Shown: positions 43,812 through 54,308, numbered from the stretch's first letter. The stretch is 64,000 bases of DNA from Tenebrio molitor (GCF_963966145.1 NC_091046.1:25358001-25422000); one strand, 5' to 3'. Numbers and translations are program-made. The notes: generated by a model from the sequence alone, not told the origin.

Positions 43812-44183
43812 TACTACCTTGTCAAAAATTAATTACTCCCTATATTTCGAACTTTTAGAGAAATAACGTTTTTCATGTTGTGTAACTAGAATTTTCAGAA
43901 GTAATTTTGAATTCCTAAGGTTGGTTACTATAAATTGAGGGATTAAGTTCAATTAAATATGCCGACAGAAACCAAAATTGATTGTGAAACGAAAAATCAC
44001 TTAGCGAGGCATTAGTCATTAATTTGCAACTGTGACAAGGAATTAGCCACAGCCTTGCATTTTTGAGATATCTTTTGACTGTCACCAGAAACCACATAGC
44101 CCCCAACCTAACCAAATTTATGGCAACCTAGTATCGAATATCCCTAAATTCTAGAGAGTAATTTATTTTTGACACGATTGTAG
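43812..44183. mobile_element. Miniature element F5, copy 2
   Basis: It matches copy 1 over its full length (GAACTTTTAGAGAAATAACG, CACCAGAAACCACATAGCCC), with ends worn to CCTTGTCAAAAATTAATTAC and GTAATTTATTTTTGACACGA. It is inside the degenerate transposon at 42466-45212. Confidence 0.75.
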
Positions 44184-45329
44184 CACAGTTATTAACTAAA
44201 CTGTCACAATCAGTCTAAATAAGTTTAAATGTAGGAAGGGCGGTTTCACACTGATGACTGTTATGTCAAAAATTATGTCTGTTTTTTTTTACTCTCCACT
44301 GTAAGTGCTTTGAAAGTCCGGAAACTTTTGTTGAAATTCCTCGAGAACTAGAGGTGTTGAATAGGACGATTCGCCGTTTCTGAAGTAACACTGCCCAATG
44401 AAAATTTTTTGCTCTGAAGTGAACATATTTTAATAGTCAATAATTAATAATGACAGTTCTCCATTGTAATGACATCTGATGACATTTGAATTACATTTTT
44501 ACGTGTTTCCAACTGAAGCGTATTACTCACGGACCTCTGGATTTTTTTTAATTTTCGATCGCGTGGTATTACTAAACACTTTTTTGTCAAAAACCATTAA
44601 AAATAATTATATATTTTCTTCAAAAAATGCTAACTATGCGACTCTGTTTCTATCTGAGTCGGTCAACACCGGGCTACCGAACATCTGCCTATTGTTCTTC
44701 TTTTTCCACATACAATTAATTCCAAACAAGTTTCAATATAACAATATACTCTTCCCAAAGTCATTCTATATTGTTCTCTAGTATTTTTCTGGCGAAAATA
44801 ACGATTTCTAACTGGAAAATTTCAGTTCTTATAAATAAACAATAAATTAATGAAATAAATAATGAGCGGCAATTTTTAACCTATAAAGGTTTTAATATGT
44901 TTAATTTATAACACATTAAAAAAATTTTGTTCAAATCCGAGCTCTTGCTACCGGTTCCGAAATAAAAACCTAACGTTACTCCACTATTAGGCCTATCTTG
45001 CTTCATGTTTTCATAGGATTTCAAGATGCTCCACTTGGTTTTTTGAGACACAACTTTCGGCATCGTGTTTAAGAAAATTTTTACTTGATACCTGACAGTT
45101 GATGACAATTTGTGTTGTCAAATTTACTATACTGTGTGGAATGTGTCAAAAAATCCTGGCCAACCCTCATGCGTTTAGAAAATGAATACATAATACACGT
45201 ATAATCGAAAATGGTAAACATGATCTGGACTTACAGAAATATTTAAAAATCTTCATTGCTAAAACGAATGAAAGTGTGGACAGTTCAGAACACAAAATTA
45301 ATACAGCTGGCTTGATCTAACATCTAACT

Positions 45330-45684
45330 AAGGGCCGGTTTCACCAAAGCCAGTTAAAGTTCACTGTAGGTTAAAATGTTTCGTGACTTTAGTTACCTAA
45401 ACTCGGTACAGGTTGCAAAGACACACTTGTCATTTGCAATAGCATTTTTTTCATATTTCTGAACCAAATAAAGGCACAAAGGGACCAAAAAATCATAGTT
45501 TGGGTTGAATATTTTCCATATAAGTACAGTTTTAAAGTAATTTCAAATGACTAATGCCATAAAAGTGTTGTTGCAAATGACAAGTGTGTCTTTGCAACCT
45601 GTACCGAGTTTATTGTTATAACAATGTTTTCGTACATTTTAATCTACAGTTAACTTTAACTGGCGTTGGTGAAACCGGCCCTTA
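45330..45684. mobile_element. Miniature element with GGGCCGGTTTCACCAA ends, hosting F7
   Basis: AAGGGCCGGTTTCACCAAAG and CCAGTTAAAGTT are inverted at 45655-45684. The interior is mostly a second inverted-repeat element, 45399-45612, so the host would be about 140 bp on its own. Confidence 0.75.
45399..45612. mobile_element. Nested miniature element F7, copy 1
   Basis: AAACTCGGTACAGGTTGCAA, AGACACACTTGTCATTTGCAA is inverted at about 45570-45611. A second copy in the opposite orientation follows 180 bp downstream (45791-46005). Confidence 0.75.
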
Positions 45685-45790
45685 AACATTTAGTAATTCT
45701 GTCAATAAGTCTACAATCGATAGTCAGAATTAAGAACCTTCAAAAATACCAGCAAAATATTCCCGTTAAATACTGTATTCTGATTATATT

Positions 45791-46005
45791 TAAAGTTGAC
45801 TCAAGTTGCAAAAAACCAATTTGGATTTGCAACAGCAATTTTATGGCATTAGTCGTTTGAAATTACTTTAAAACTGTACTTATATGGGAAATATTCAATC
45901 CAAACTATGATTTTCAGGTCCTTTTGTGCCTTTATTTGGTTCAAAAATATTGAAAAAATGCTGTTGCAAATGACAAGTGGTTTTTTGCAACTTGAGTCAA
46001 CGGTA
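45791..46005. mobile_element. Miniature element F7, copy 2
   Basis: AGTTGACTCAAGTTGCAAAA is mirrored by TTTTGCAACTTGAGTCAAC. The interior, CAATCCAAACTATGATTTTC and CCTTTATTTGGTTC, matches copy 1 on the other strand. The outer ends differ from copy 1 (GACTCAAG against CGGTACAGG). Confidence 0.7.
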
Positions 46006-46060
46006 TAATGTATTTATTTATTTTGAGTGTAATAAAATTTAATGAACCACTTCGTGTTCA

Positions 46061-46240
46061 CAACTATAACACTTTGTTGATTTCCTTTCACTAAATACAC
46101 ATTATTACTATTTAAAGTAAAGCTGACGCGCGTTTCGACAGCAAAGCTGTCGTCTTCAGTGTAACAGTACAAAAGTTGTTCGCATTGAGTGTTTACACGT
46201 CAGTTTTACATTAGTACTAAAGTGTTATAATAGAGTTTAA
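46061..46240. repeat. Inverted-repeat unit containing a hammerhead-like motif
   Basis: CTATAACACTTTGTTG near 46065 is loosely inverted as CTAAAGTGTTATAATAG near 46220. In the middle is GACGCGCGTTTCGACAGC followed by AAAGCTGTCGTCTTCAG. This CGCGCGTTTCGA...TCGTCTTCAG arrangement is familiar from dispersed insect repeats, including Penelope-type elements. Confidence 0.5.
46125..46159 (-). ncRNA. Possible hammerhead-type ribozyme core (degenerate)
   Basis: On the reverse strand the order is CUGAAGA, a GACAG/CUGUC stem with a CUUUG loop, GAAAC, then GCGC and GUC. This follows the hammerhead core CUGANGA - stem II - GAAA - stem III - (N)UH. Stem III would be only about three pairs, as in the minimal ribozymes described from Penelope-like retroelements. 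An extra C sits before stem II and stem I pairs poorly, so this copy may be inactive or only look similar. Confidence 0.3.
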
Positions 46241-46244
46241 TATA

Positions 46245-46678
46245 CAGGGTTATGATAAAGTAACGCACAAAATTCAGAAAACGTAAAGTATTAATTTTTG
46301 AAAAAATGCAAAAACACGTCAAACAGTTTTTTAAATTCTTGCTTTAAAGTATTGTTTAATTTATTTATTAGTTATTAAAATCAAGTTTATTTCGTTCTTT
46401 ATAAATTTGCTTATTTTTTTTTTATGTAATCCCTACTTAAACTAGATTTTTATAATCCAGAAAAATAATCTCTATTAAATAATCTAATCGGGATCGTAGC
46501 TTCCAATTTGAAAAAAATATTAATGACGTCATAACTTTGACAAATTTGACCCATTTTTTTTTCTATATACGTTAAAAGACGCATAATTTAAAAAACTGTT
46601 TCACGTGTTTTTGCATTTTCTTTAAAAATTAATACTGTGCGTTTTATTAATTGTGTGCGTTATTTTATCATAACCCTC
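46245..46678. mobile_element. TA-flanked miniature element with about 110-bp arms
   Basis: CAGGGTTATGATAAAGTAAC, GCACAAAATTC and TATTAATTTTTGAAAAAATG, CAAAAACACGTCAAACAG are inverted at about 46570-46678. TA flanks both ends (46243-46244, 46679-46680). Confidence 0.8.
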
Positions 46679-46699
46679 TATAGTAAATAATAATAATAA

Positions 46700-47386
46700 T
46701 CATTTCTTCTTGCACCGTTTTGGCTCAAAGCGAATATAAAAAACGTCATGATATATTCGCAAAAATTATACACATGAATTTAGCAGTTAAATTCAACTTA
46801 TTAAAGGATACACAACCACATTATATTTATAAACCCGAAAGTTGTTTGGAAAATGACAATTACAAATTATATTTTGATCGTACAGTTTTAACCGACATTC
46901 ATATTCAGCATAACAGACCAGACATTATTATTTTAAATAAACAACAAAAGCAAGCATATCTTTTAGATATAGCTGTTCCAAATTCACACAATATAACACA
47001 GACATATAATACAAAAATTAATAAATATTTAGAACTCTCCGTTGCTATGAGAAATCTTTGGTGTTTAGAAAAAATTTCGATTTTACCATTTATAATTTCA
47101 GCAACAGGAATAGTACCGCAATCTCTTTTTAAAAATTTAAAAATTTTGGACTTAGACAACAAATTGGTGGTTGAAATTCAAAAAGGTATATTATTATACT
47201 CATGTCATATCGTGAGGAAATTCCTTAACATTGACACAGAACATAAAACACAAAAAAGTCAATATGTGGAGGCGAGACGCCGGTAATTATGTTGATAAGC
47301 ACTGCACTATTACTTGATAGTATTATCCGTAATAGTGTATGTACTCCGGCAAAATTGCCGTGCCGCCGGGTGGAGGTGGGATACGA
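46700..47386 (+). pseudogene. Non-LTR retrotransposon endonuclease-domain fragment, copy 2
   Basis: An uninterrupted 188-codon frame (46720-47286) reads AQSEYKKRHDIFAKIIHMNL, then AVKFNLLKDTQPHYIYKPES, the RPDIIILNKQ...LLDIAVP core, LWCLEKISILPFIISATGIV and ends in EARRR. CTVLAQSEYKKRHD at its start is where the CCHC-type knuckle of this family normally ends. The 3' end is GGAGGTGGGATACGA, as at 30.2 kb. It contributes target-site nicking in an intact element. The 5' part (zinc fingers, reverse transcriptase) is missing. The lack of stops suggests a recent insertion. Confidence 0.75.
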
Positions 47387-47465
47387 GAAGTAAATAATAT
47401 CACTACTACGAAAAAATTGAAAAAGAACTGAGAAAGAAGTTTAGTGTGTAAATATTATCATATAC

Positions 47466-47563
47466 GGGTCATTATAAATGTTTGTAACAACTAGTGGGCG
47501 TAGCGGCGCACCTAATGCATAGCGCACAGCCACTTACGATGGGACAATCATTTATAATGACCC
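47466..47563. mobile_element. Miniature element F11, copy 2 (98 bp)
   Basis: GGGTCATTATAAATG and CATTTATAATGACCC are perfect 15-bp inverted ends. The CpG-rich centre is TGGGCGTAGCGGCGCACC. The right third is identical to 13405-13431. Confidence 0.75.
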
Positions 47564-47677
47564 TGTACTATTGATCAATACTGTCAATATCAGCAACGTT
47601 CCATGGCAACTATTAACATTATTTGATATATCCCTTGAAGTATGAAGAAGTTGCGCGCTAAAAATAGTAAAATATTG

Positions 47678-47790
47678 TACGGTGCGATCAATTAAAAAAT
47701 AAATCGAGTCGGCGTGTTACCTACGGCAACCCATGCTATAGCATAGGCTCCAAAGCAAAGTCGATTTATTTTTTAAATGATCGCTCGGTA
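47678..47790. repeat. Hairpin element
   Basis: TACGGTGCGATCAATTAAAA, AATAAATCGA pairs with TCGATTTATTTTTTAAATGA, TCGCTCGGTA. The loop is CpG-containing, with an inner ATGCTATAGCAT palindrome. It is the same size class as the other hairpins. Confidence 0.7.
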
Positions 47791-47952
47791 GTTTCTTTGA
47801 GTTGTAGAAAAAAAAATCCGTTTTCTCTGCTTAATTATACAGATATACAGAGTGTATTAAAAATGGCGCGTCATGCGAATCTACGTTGAATAGTAAACAA
47901 ACAATTCTAATGTGAATTTGGGCTTTGACGAATAATTTTTAAATTATTATTA

Positions 47953-48790
47953 TTGAATAATGACCAAAACCGTGGCAAAGTTCTTCTTAAATTAGATTTC
48001 AAAAACGCCTTTAACTCAGTTGAACGGGATTGTATTCTAAGAGAAGTGCATTCTCATACCCCACTTCTTTACCCTTATCTTTATCAATGCCATAGAAATC
48101 CTTCAACTTTATTTTTCGGTAATCATTTAATTTCTTCTTCTATTGGAGCCCAGCAAGGAGATCCTTGCGGTCCTATGATTTTTAGTCTTGCCATTCAACC
48201 AATTATTTTTACTTTGGATTCTCAACTGAATATTTGGCATTTAGATGATGAAATCTTAGCTAATTACCCAGAAGTCGTTTTGTCCGACTTGAAGAAAGTT
48301 ATCAATTTATCCTTGAATTAAACTTTAACAAATGCGAGATCTTTTGCTGTTCTGGAGACACAGATTTAAAAGTCATAAAGGAATTTCAAAATTTAGCACC
48401 AGGTATTAAAATTTGTGACGGAGGAAGTTTGTCTCTTTTAGGCTCCCCAATCTTTGACCAAGGCTTCAAACACACTATTGAAAAAACTATCATTACAGTT
48501 GAAAATCTCTTACACAAAGCTGAACTTCTTAGCAGACACGTAGCTTATACTTTAATCAAGAAATGTCGTTATACTAAAATTTAATTTTTTATTAAGAACA
48601 ACTCGATTTTGGAAATTTTCTAATTATGTATATTAATTCAATTGATTCTTATTTAAAGTCTTCTTTAGAAAAAATATTTAATTTACGTTTAACTGATTTA
48701 CAATGGTTGCAATTCAACGTGGAAACCCTGCAAGCATTCGAGCCACTTTTCCAGATTCCGCATTATTATCGGAAATTTTTATAATGTAAA
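47953..48790 (+). pseudogene. Reverse transcriptase relic (non-LTR type)
   Basis: The first frame reads LLKLDFKNAFNSVERDCILR, then YLYQCHRNPSTLFFGNHLIS, SSIGAQQGDPCGPMIFSLAI and LNIWHLDDEIL. The key residues are D in LDFKNAF, QQGDP and the DD of HLDD (normally YLDD). After a frameshift at about 48320 it continues NKCEIFCCSG and ELLSRHVAYTLIKKCRY, and a further piece LRLTDLQWLQ lies near 48690. The order matches palm, fingers and thumb of an insect retroelement reverse transcriptase. There are several shifts. Relation to the endonuclease fragment at 46.7-47.4 kb is unproven. Confidence 0.8.
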
Positions 48791-48792
48791 AC

Positions 48793-49337
48793 AAATTTCT
48801 GTCACTTCAAAAAAAAATTTGTAAGCCATACTTTATTGTCACTATGATTACCGTCTTGATTATGATTGGTATTTTTTGGGTGGTAAATTTAGAAACTCGA
48901 AATTATTTTGTCATTTTCTATTACACAGACGTTTACCTCAGATTATTATCTATGTACACTTGATTTCAAAAAAATAGCGTACAAGTGCTGAGAGCGATTT
49001 TTGTAATATTTTCCTAATGTAAAGGGCACGCTATAAACTGTTTCTAGGCAACACGTTACCTTCCTTTTAGTTTAGTGATAATTCGGGGATTCGGGCTTTT
49101 GTCACTTTAATGTAACCATGAAAACAAAGCTAACATTACATGGGGAAATACATATTAGGTGTACGCTATTTTTTTGAAATCAAGTGTACGACTGCTCTAA
49201 TTTTGTTCATTCATGTAGGATTTTTGGAATATCTGAAAATGACAAGCATCGAAAGTGGGGTTACAGTTCCTAAAGGTTTATTTACACTTTACATGAATGT
49301 CAAGATAGTGATGGCTAAAATTTTTTGGCCGCCATTG
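48793..49337. mobile_element. Element F25, copy 2, split by a GTAC-flanked insertion
   Basis: AAGCCATACTTTATTGTCAC through CAGACGTTTACCTCAGATTA and, past the insertion, GTACGACTGCTCTAATTTTG and CCTAAAGGTTTATTTACAC match 33277-33616 inverted. The end is AATTTTTTGGCCGCCATTG, then TA. A 154-codon open frame across it is an accident of the repeats. Confidence 0.75.
48958..49185. mobile_element. Miniature element, perfect 25-bp ends, 4-bp GTAC duplication
   Basis: ACTTGATTTCAAAAAAATAG, then CGTAC at 48958-48982 is exactly inverted at 49161-49185. GTAC lies immediately outside both ends (48954-48957, 49186-49189). The sister element at 33.4 kb has one GTAC and no insert. The 228-bp element has no coding sequence. 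A 4-bp duplication is unusual among the elements here. Confidence 0.85.
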
Positions 49338-49565
49338 TATTACATATTATTATGTATGTACTTTATGCATTACCTAATAGATTTATTTCATTTTATTATT
49401 ATCAAAAATGACATTAATGACAATCCTTGTTACTTTCTAACTTTACTCAAATTCGAAAAATCACTCTATCTAAGTTGCAATGTTGCAATAGCTTCAAAAT
49501 TTATGAAAAGCATTTTTTTAAATGAATTTACAAATAAACCAATAATCAAAATGGTAAAATTAGTG

Positions 49566-49742
49566 CTGGAATATTTTTTTTTGTTCGATACTGTCAGAAT
49601 TTGAGAATTTTCTCCTGTGTGAACGGATTTTGATAAATGTGACAACTTGTCAAAACGAAACGCCAAGCTAATTTTAAATATTTTAAGCGATTTAGAGCCT
49701 TTAAGAGACTCATCTAACAAAAAAACGTTGTATTCAACTCGT
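49566..49742 (-). repeat. Dispersed repeat E2, copy 2
   Basis: GTCAGAATTTGAGAATTTTC and GTTGTATTCAACTCGTTC match 27636-27805 inverted. Copy 2 is followed by a small hairpin in place of TGTGTAA... Confidence 0.6.
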
Positions 49743-49744
49743 TC

Positions 49745-49795
49745 GTGTGTAAATTGGACTCTTTATGGCACTCGTAAAGAGCCCAAGTTACACAC
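49745..49795. repeat. Small hairpin
   Basis: GTGTGTAAATTGGACTCTTTA pairs with TAAAGAGCCCAAGTTACACAC apart from two mismatches, with the 9-bp loop TGGCACTCG. The shared GTGTGTAA suggests it sits at the edge of repeat E2. Confidence 0.6.
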
Positions 49796-49810
49796 AAACT
49801 CGTTAAATAA

Positions 49811-50042
49811 ACTACTCTCGTGTCAAAAATAAATTACTCCCTAGAATTTCGAAGTTTTACAAAAATAAGCCATATGCAAATATTACAAGGAATTCGCTGC
49901 CTTACGGTTACGATATCTTTTGTTTGTCACCAGAAACCACATAGCCTCCAACCTAACCAAATATATGGCAACCTAGTAACGAATGTCCCTAAATCATAGG
50001 GAGTGTGTAATTTATTTTTGACAAGATTATATCTACTATATT
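49811..50042. mobile_element. Miniature element F5, copy 3, internally deleted
   Basis: ACTCTCGTGTCAAAAATAAA and the conserved TTTGTTTGTCACCAGAAACC are present. About 130 bp between the left arm and ATTACAAGGAATTCGCTGCC is missing relative to copies 1 and 2. It ends GTAATTTATTTTTGACAAG. Confidence 0.75.
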
Positions 50043-50161
50043 TTGCTTGTTGAATTATGTATTATTGATATGTACTATTTAAATGTATTTCTTCATTACA
50101 ATCGAAGCAAATTTCCAAGTTTGACTGTTAACTCAACGAACACGTTAACTATAAATTGGTA

Positions 50162-50471
<310 letters not shown>

Positions 50472-50529
50472 GCAGAGTTTTTTGCTTCATGTGATGTAGA
50501 TATTATACGCCATTTTTAATACACTCTGT

Positions 50530-52183
50530 ATAAATAAAGATAAAGCCATTTTTAAATGGTAAAGTGATTTATAGACCACGGTGCTTAACGCATTTAGATG
50601 TTTTTCATCCCTCTCTTCTCTTTAACAGCTACGTTACTGTGAAAACTAGATATTGCAGTGTTTACTTATTGAGTTCCTGTTATGTCTACATATTTCAGAA
50701 TTTTGCAAATAGGTATATAAAATAAATTTTACTGGATCAATATTGAACTTGAATTATTGGAATCTTTTCCGTCTGTTTATTTTGTATTGTTTACATTCTA
50801 CACTTCGTCGATTGATTGTTGCTTCTATAGCTTCTGGCGGTCGAATTCAAGCGTACACCTGAAAAGATAATAAAAACATCTTTAATGTTCGATATTTGAT
50901 TTCTGTTTTTGTAGCACAAAGTACTATTCGTGTATACCTAATTATATCAATTCCATGGCCCACATTACTTTATAACAACAGTTATTTAGATAAAAGTCAG
51001 GAAAATCTCACATTATTGAAGAGGAGCTAAATTGAAATACGAGGCACTTTGTGCCGAGTATTTTAAAGCTCCGAGTCAGGTACGAGATTTTACTGACGTG
51101 TTTTGTATTAAATTTTTTCGGAAATCGTAAAAAAGACGAAATTTACAAATTTTAGAAAATTTTTTTACAAATTCCACAAAAATCAAGTTTGTCCATTTTC
51201 TTGGCAACTATAGTTACAAAGCAAAAAACATCGAAAAAATTAATTTTGCGTCCTGTAAAGTCTTTACAGTACTAGTCCGAAAAACTCAATTTTTCTGTGC
51301 GTAAATAAGTAGGAAAATGTTGTTTCCAAGACAGGGTATTCCCGGAAAATGCATTTACCCACGTAAGCATTGCGGCCATGCAATAAATCCAAGATTTCTA
51401 AACTTTACTACTTTTATATTTATATTCAATTAGCACTTTTAAATGAAATGTTTACTTAATTGATTCACTATTAATTTAAATTAGGGATGTAAACAATAAT
51501 TACTTACTGGTGTGAATAGTTATCGAGATACATAATGCATCACCTTCTAGGCAACACATAATACACAGCCCACATTCACAAAGTTATCATCAGAGATAAA
51601 CCGGCGCATCCACCAAAACTTGAACCGCATTACAGAAATACAATAAAGAAATATTGTAATACGCTGTATTTTAAAAAATACAGTAATAAAATAGTATGCA
51701 ATTAGTAATACTGGGTGATTTTTTACAGAAAAATAATAAACTAACCTAGGAGTAATTATAGATATTTTTTCTTTACTATTAATATCTTAATGACAACCCA
51801 GTAAAACCATTATTGTTGGAAGCAAACTGGCTTTACTACTTTAATGACATTAACTAAAACCCTGTTAATTTCATGTTTTTATGGTTGTGCGTTTACAAAT
51901 TATTAAAACTTAATTTACTTCAACTATGAACGTATCCCTGTCCGACATTTTCACCGCCAAATCTAATTAAATATACATTATCTGTCTACACAGTAACAGC
52001 AGCAAGACCTTTAACATACTATTTCAGCCAACATAAGCGGTCATTAGATTTTATTAGTAAACCTCCGTAACAAATGCAAAAACTATTATTGGTTTGAGAA
52101 GTTTAGCCTTTACAAGGGCCTTCTGTAACAACACAAATGCGGTTTAAAGTCCTAAAATGTACACTAGGCTAAACTTTCATAAT
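50530..52183. other. Mostly low-repeat DNA with one hairpin
   Basis: Apart from the hairpin at 50995-51107, no element ends or coding frames are recognised over 1.6 kb. Candidate host sequence. Confidence 0.35.
50995..51107. repeat. Hairpin element with GAGGCAC/GTGCCGAG tip
   Basis: GGAGCTAAATTGAAATACGA, GGCAC pairs with GTGCCGAGTATTTTAAAGCT, CC around a TTT tip. Outer AGTCAGGAAAATCTC pairs with GAGATTTTACTGACG. Between the two stems are side bulges, giving a cruciform-like layout. Confidence 0.7.
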
Positions 52184-52184
52184 A

Positions 52185-53011
52185 CTGTAGAGTCGCGATA
52201 ACGTGAACACCCTATATGGTGAACACCTCGGTAAGGTGAACACCTCGGTAAGGTGAACACTCAAAATTTTCTACAGAGAATTCTATAAGGTGAACAACTG
52301 AAACCTCGATAAGGTGAACAAAACAAACACTTTTTTATTACACATAATGCAATTGTATTTTTATATTTTCCAAAAGCTTCTTGTACCGTTTTTTGTAATT
52401 TTAAGTTACTGCGCCTCACCTCCTTAGATTTTACGTTTCTGCAAGTCTGCATATGTTCATTTCAATTCAGATTTTTGTGGCATTAGACGTAGTTTTGTAG
52501 TGTTTTTCAAATTTGATAAAGAGTCTAGCGTGACTGCACTTTTTCGCTATTAAGGTATTACTAATTCTACAGTTTGTGGCTCTCAAAAATTAATTCTCGG
52601 GTATAAATAATGAAAAACGAGTAAAAAAAGAACTTTCGAAAATGGAGGCAGCATTATAGGCATGGTTTTTGAAAATGCGACGTAGGAATTTGCCAATTCC
52701 GGTGCAATGATAAAAAAAAGCCAAAATATTTCAATGGTATTTTAAAGGAAAACAGAAATTTTAATAACAGCCAAGGATGGCTTCACAACTTCAAAAAAAA
52801 TTTGGTCTATACCTATGATCGCAAAAATTTGCAGTCTACTCGAACTAAAACTAAATTAACGCATTACTTTGAAGACCAATAATTCTAAAGTGTTAAATAA
52901 AGAGTTACACGATCATATTTTGCCTTATTTTTTTGACCTTGATAAGGTGAACAAACTCGATAAGGTGAAAAGGGTCTGCCTGAATTAGTTCACCTTATCG
53001 CGACTCTACTG
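52185..53011 (+). mobile_element. pogo-like element with repeated ends and CENP-B-type remnant
   Basis: TGTAGAGTCGCGATAACGTG and its partner, ending CGCGACTCTACTG, with TA outside, resemble pogo/Tigger ends (CAGTAGAGTCTCGATAA). The subterminal motif (C/G)GATAAGGTGAAC or CGGTAAGGTGAACACCT is repeated at least four times on the left and twice on the right. The interior at 52640-52810 keeps a transposase remnant. The element is 827 bp and non-autonomous. Confidence 0.8.
52640..52810 (+). pseudogene. CENP-B/Tc5-type helix-turn-helix remnant
   Basis: The forward frames give MEAAL, AWFLKMRRRNLPI, then GAMIKKS, KAKIFQWYFKG, and NNSQGWLHNFKK. These match the CENP-B-type DNA-binding domain of pogo transposases ('LxxWF...R..NLPVSG..I..KA..F......F..S.GWL..FK'). 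It has three or more frame changes and stops. The catalytic domain is absent. Confidence 0.7.
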
Positions 53012-53013
53012 TA

Positions 53014-53764
53014 CGTGAATGATATCGACCAGTATCAGCGAAGAGAATGTGCCTATTATTATTATTAACTTGTTGTTTAAAACAACTTTACAGCCATTTT
53101 CAGAAAAAAAAAACTATCTCGTTTAATTAACTTATTTCGTTGTTTATTTGTAATTATTCTTCAATTATTCGTAAACTGTAAAATTAGATAACTTGCAAAG
53201 ATTCAAAACACTTTTGTTGAACTGAAAAGCTAGATTATTTTTAATTTTAACTATAAATGGAATAGAATACACTAGTATCGTAATAATGAAATGTCCCTTA
53301 TAGTGCAGGTATTTGCAACGAAGAAGAAAACTTCAAAAATTGTGTGCACACATTAGTGTAGTAAATAAAGGGTAACGACGCTTTCTTGTTATGAGACTAA
53401 AAATCATTTTTTGTTATGTATTGTTAATGCAGTCATTATAATTTGGTTGGGTACTGGTTTACCGTATGCGTCACTTATGATTAATAAATAAATTTGTTGT
53501 GAGAACGCTGCCCCACTAACAATAAGTTTTGTTGTACGTTTTATTAAGTAACAACACCTTTATTTTTCTCCGAGGTGTTTTTTTTTTCAGGAAATAGTCT
53601 AGCAAAATATCCCTCCTGCCTATCAAACCAATGCGCATTCGCGTCCTCGAGAAAATTATCGACATGCACTCGGGATACTACTACAGAAAATTATTCTATT
53701 TATTACTTGACGGACATGAAAAAAGTGGGAATAATACAATAATAATACATATGAACGGAAATAT
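53014..53764. other. AT-rich gap
   Basis: No recognised elements or frames. Contains short poly-A and ATT runs only. Confidence 0.4.
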
Positions 53765-53766
53765 TA

Positions 53767-54308
53767 GGGTGTTCAGAAAGTTCTGAGCGTTTTTGTGGTA
53801 TTCTGTTTCACGATATAAACTAAATGTAAAATGAATTGGCAATTTTTGTTAGTTTTTTAAAATATGAAGTACACTTGTCAATAAACAATTTGACGTTTCT
53901 CAGTTAAATAATTTTCAATTGGTTACATTCTGGTAATTGATTGTTTACATGGAAAAAGAACGAAATCGTAATTTAATGCTATATGAGTTTAAATGTGGAC
54001 ATTCCGCGGCAGCAGCCACAAGAAATAATATGCTGAATTGAAGGTGCGGGGACGGTAAAAGAGTACTTGTCGGCGATGATTTGCGAAATTTCTGAATGGG
54101 GAAGAAGGTCTTAAAGGTAAGAATCGTTCGGCACAAAAGAGTCCATCTTTTATCGTCGTGGAATTAAGCTTTTGGGACAAAGATGGTTGGAAGTCATTGA
54201 CAATAACGGCGAATATTTAGTTTAATTGTTGTTTAATTTTTTAAGTAATAAATATTCATTTATTTTTATCTATTTTTCTAAAAAACGCTCAGAACTTTCT
54301 GGACACCC
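53767..54308 (+). mobile_element. Internally deleted mariner element
   Basis: GGGTGTTCAGAAAGTTCTGA, GCG is inverted at 54286-54308, with TA on both sides. Both ends of a mariner transposase remain: the N terminus from the ATG at 53949 and the C terminus LLGQRWLEVIDNNGEYLV ending at a TAA at 54223-54225. About 0.7 kb of the gene, including the catalytic Asp residues, is deleted. Confidence 0.85.
53949..54225 (+). pseudogene. mariner transposase, N- and C-terminal remnants fused
   Basis: MEKERNRNLMLYEFKCGHSA, AAATRNNMLN reaches a TGA at 54039. In another frame GAGTVKE and KFLNGEEGLKGKN-like sequence continues the first helix-turn-helix. The C-terminal QRWLEVIDNNGEYLV is the standard mariner end ('RWQKVIDxNGEYF'). 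The join lies near 54120-54160. Confidence 0.8.

Larger units (their letters stand above)
42466..45212 (-). mobile_element. Degenerate transposon with reverse-strand gene, 2.7 kb
   Basis: TTATTATGTATTCATTTTCT, then AAATGCATGAAGGTTGGCCA at 42467-42505 is inverted at about 45160-45205. Reverse-strand coding traces lie at both ends: MPKVVSQKTKWSILKSYENM near 45060 (N-terminal, helix-turn-helix-like) and an acidic tail DSASDDEKFDSDSEMMEVKF ending at a stop near 42675. F5 copy 2 (43812-44183) splits the middle. A 70-bp piece of the N-terminal region is repeated inverted at 42842-42915. The transposase family is not identified. Confidence 0.5.

Noticed and set aside
46061..46240. Rho-independent terminator or attachment site
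   Set aside because: The stem-loop lies in a dispersed eukaryotic repeat with no downstream U-run or integrase gene.
49140..49604. 154-codon forward frame
   Set aside because: It runs through the end of a miniature element, the F25 element and repeat E2, all non-coding families; the frame is not shared by their other copies.
52200..52320. CRISPR or satellite array from repeated AAGGTGAACACCTCGG
   Set aside because: The repeats are subterminal motifs of a pogo-like element, and they recur at its other end.
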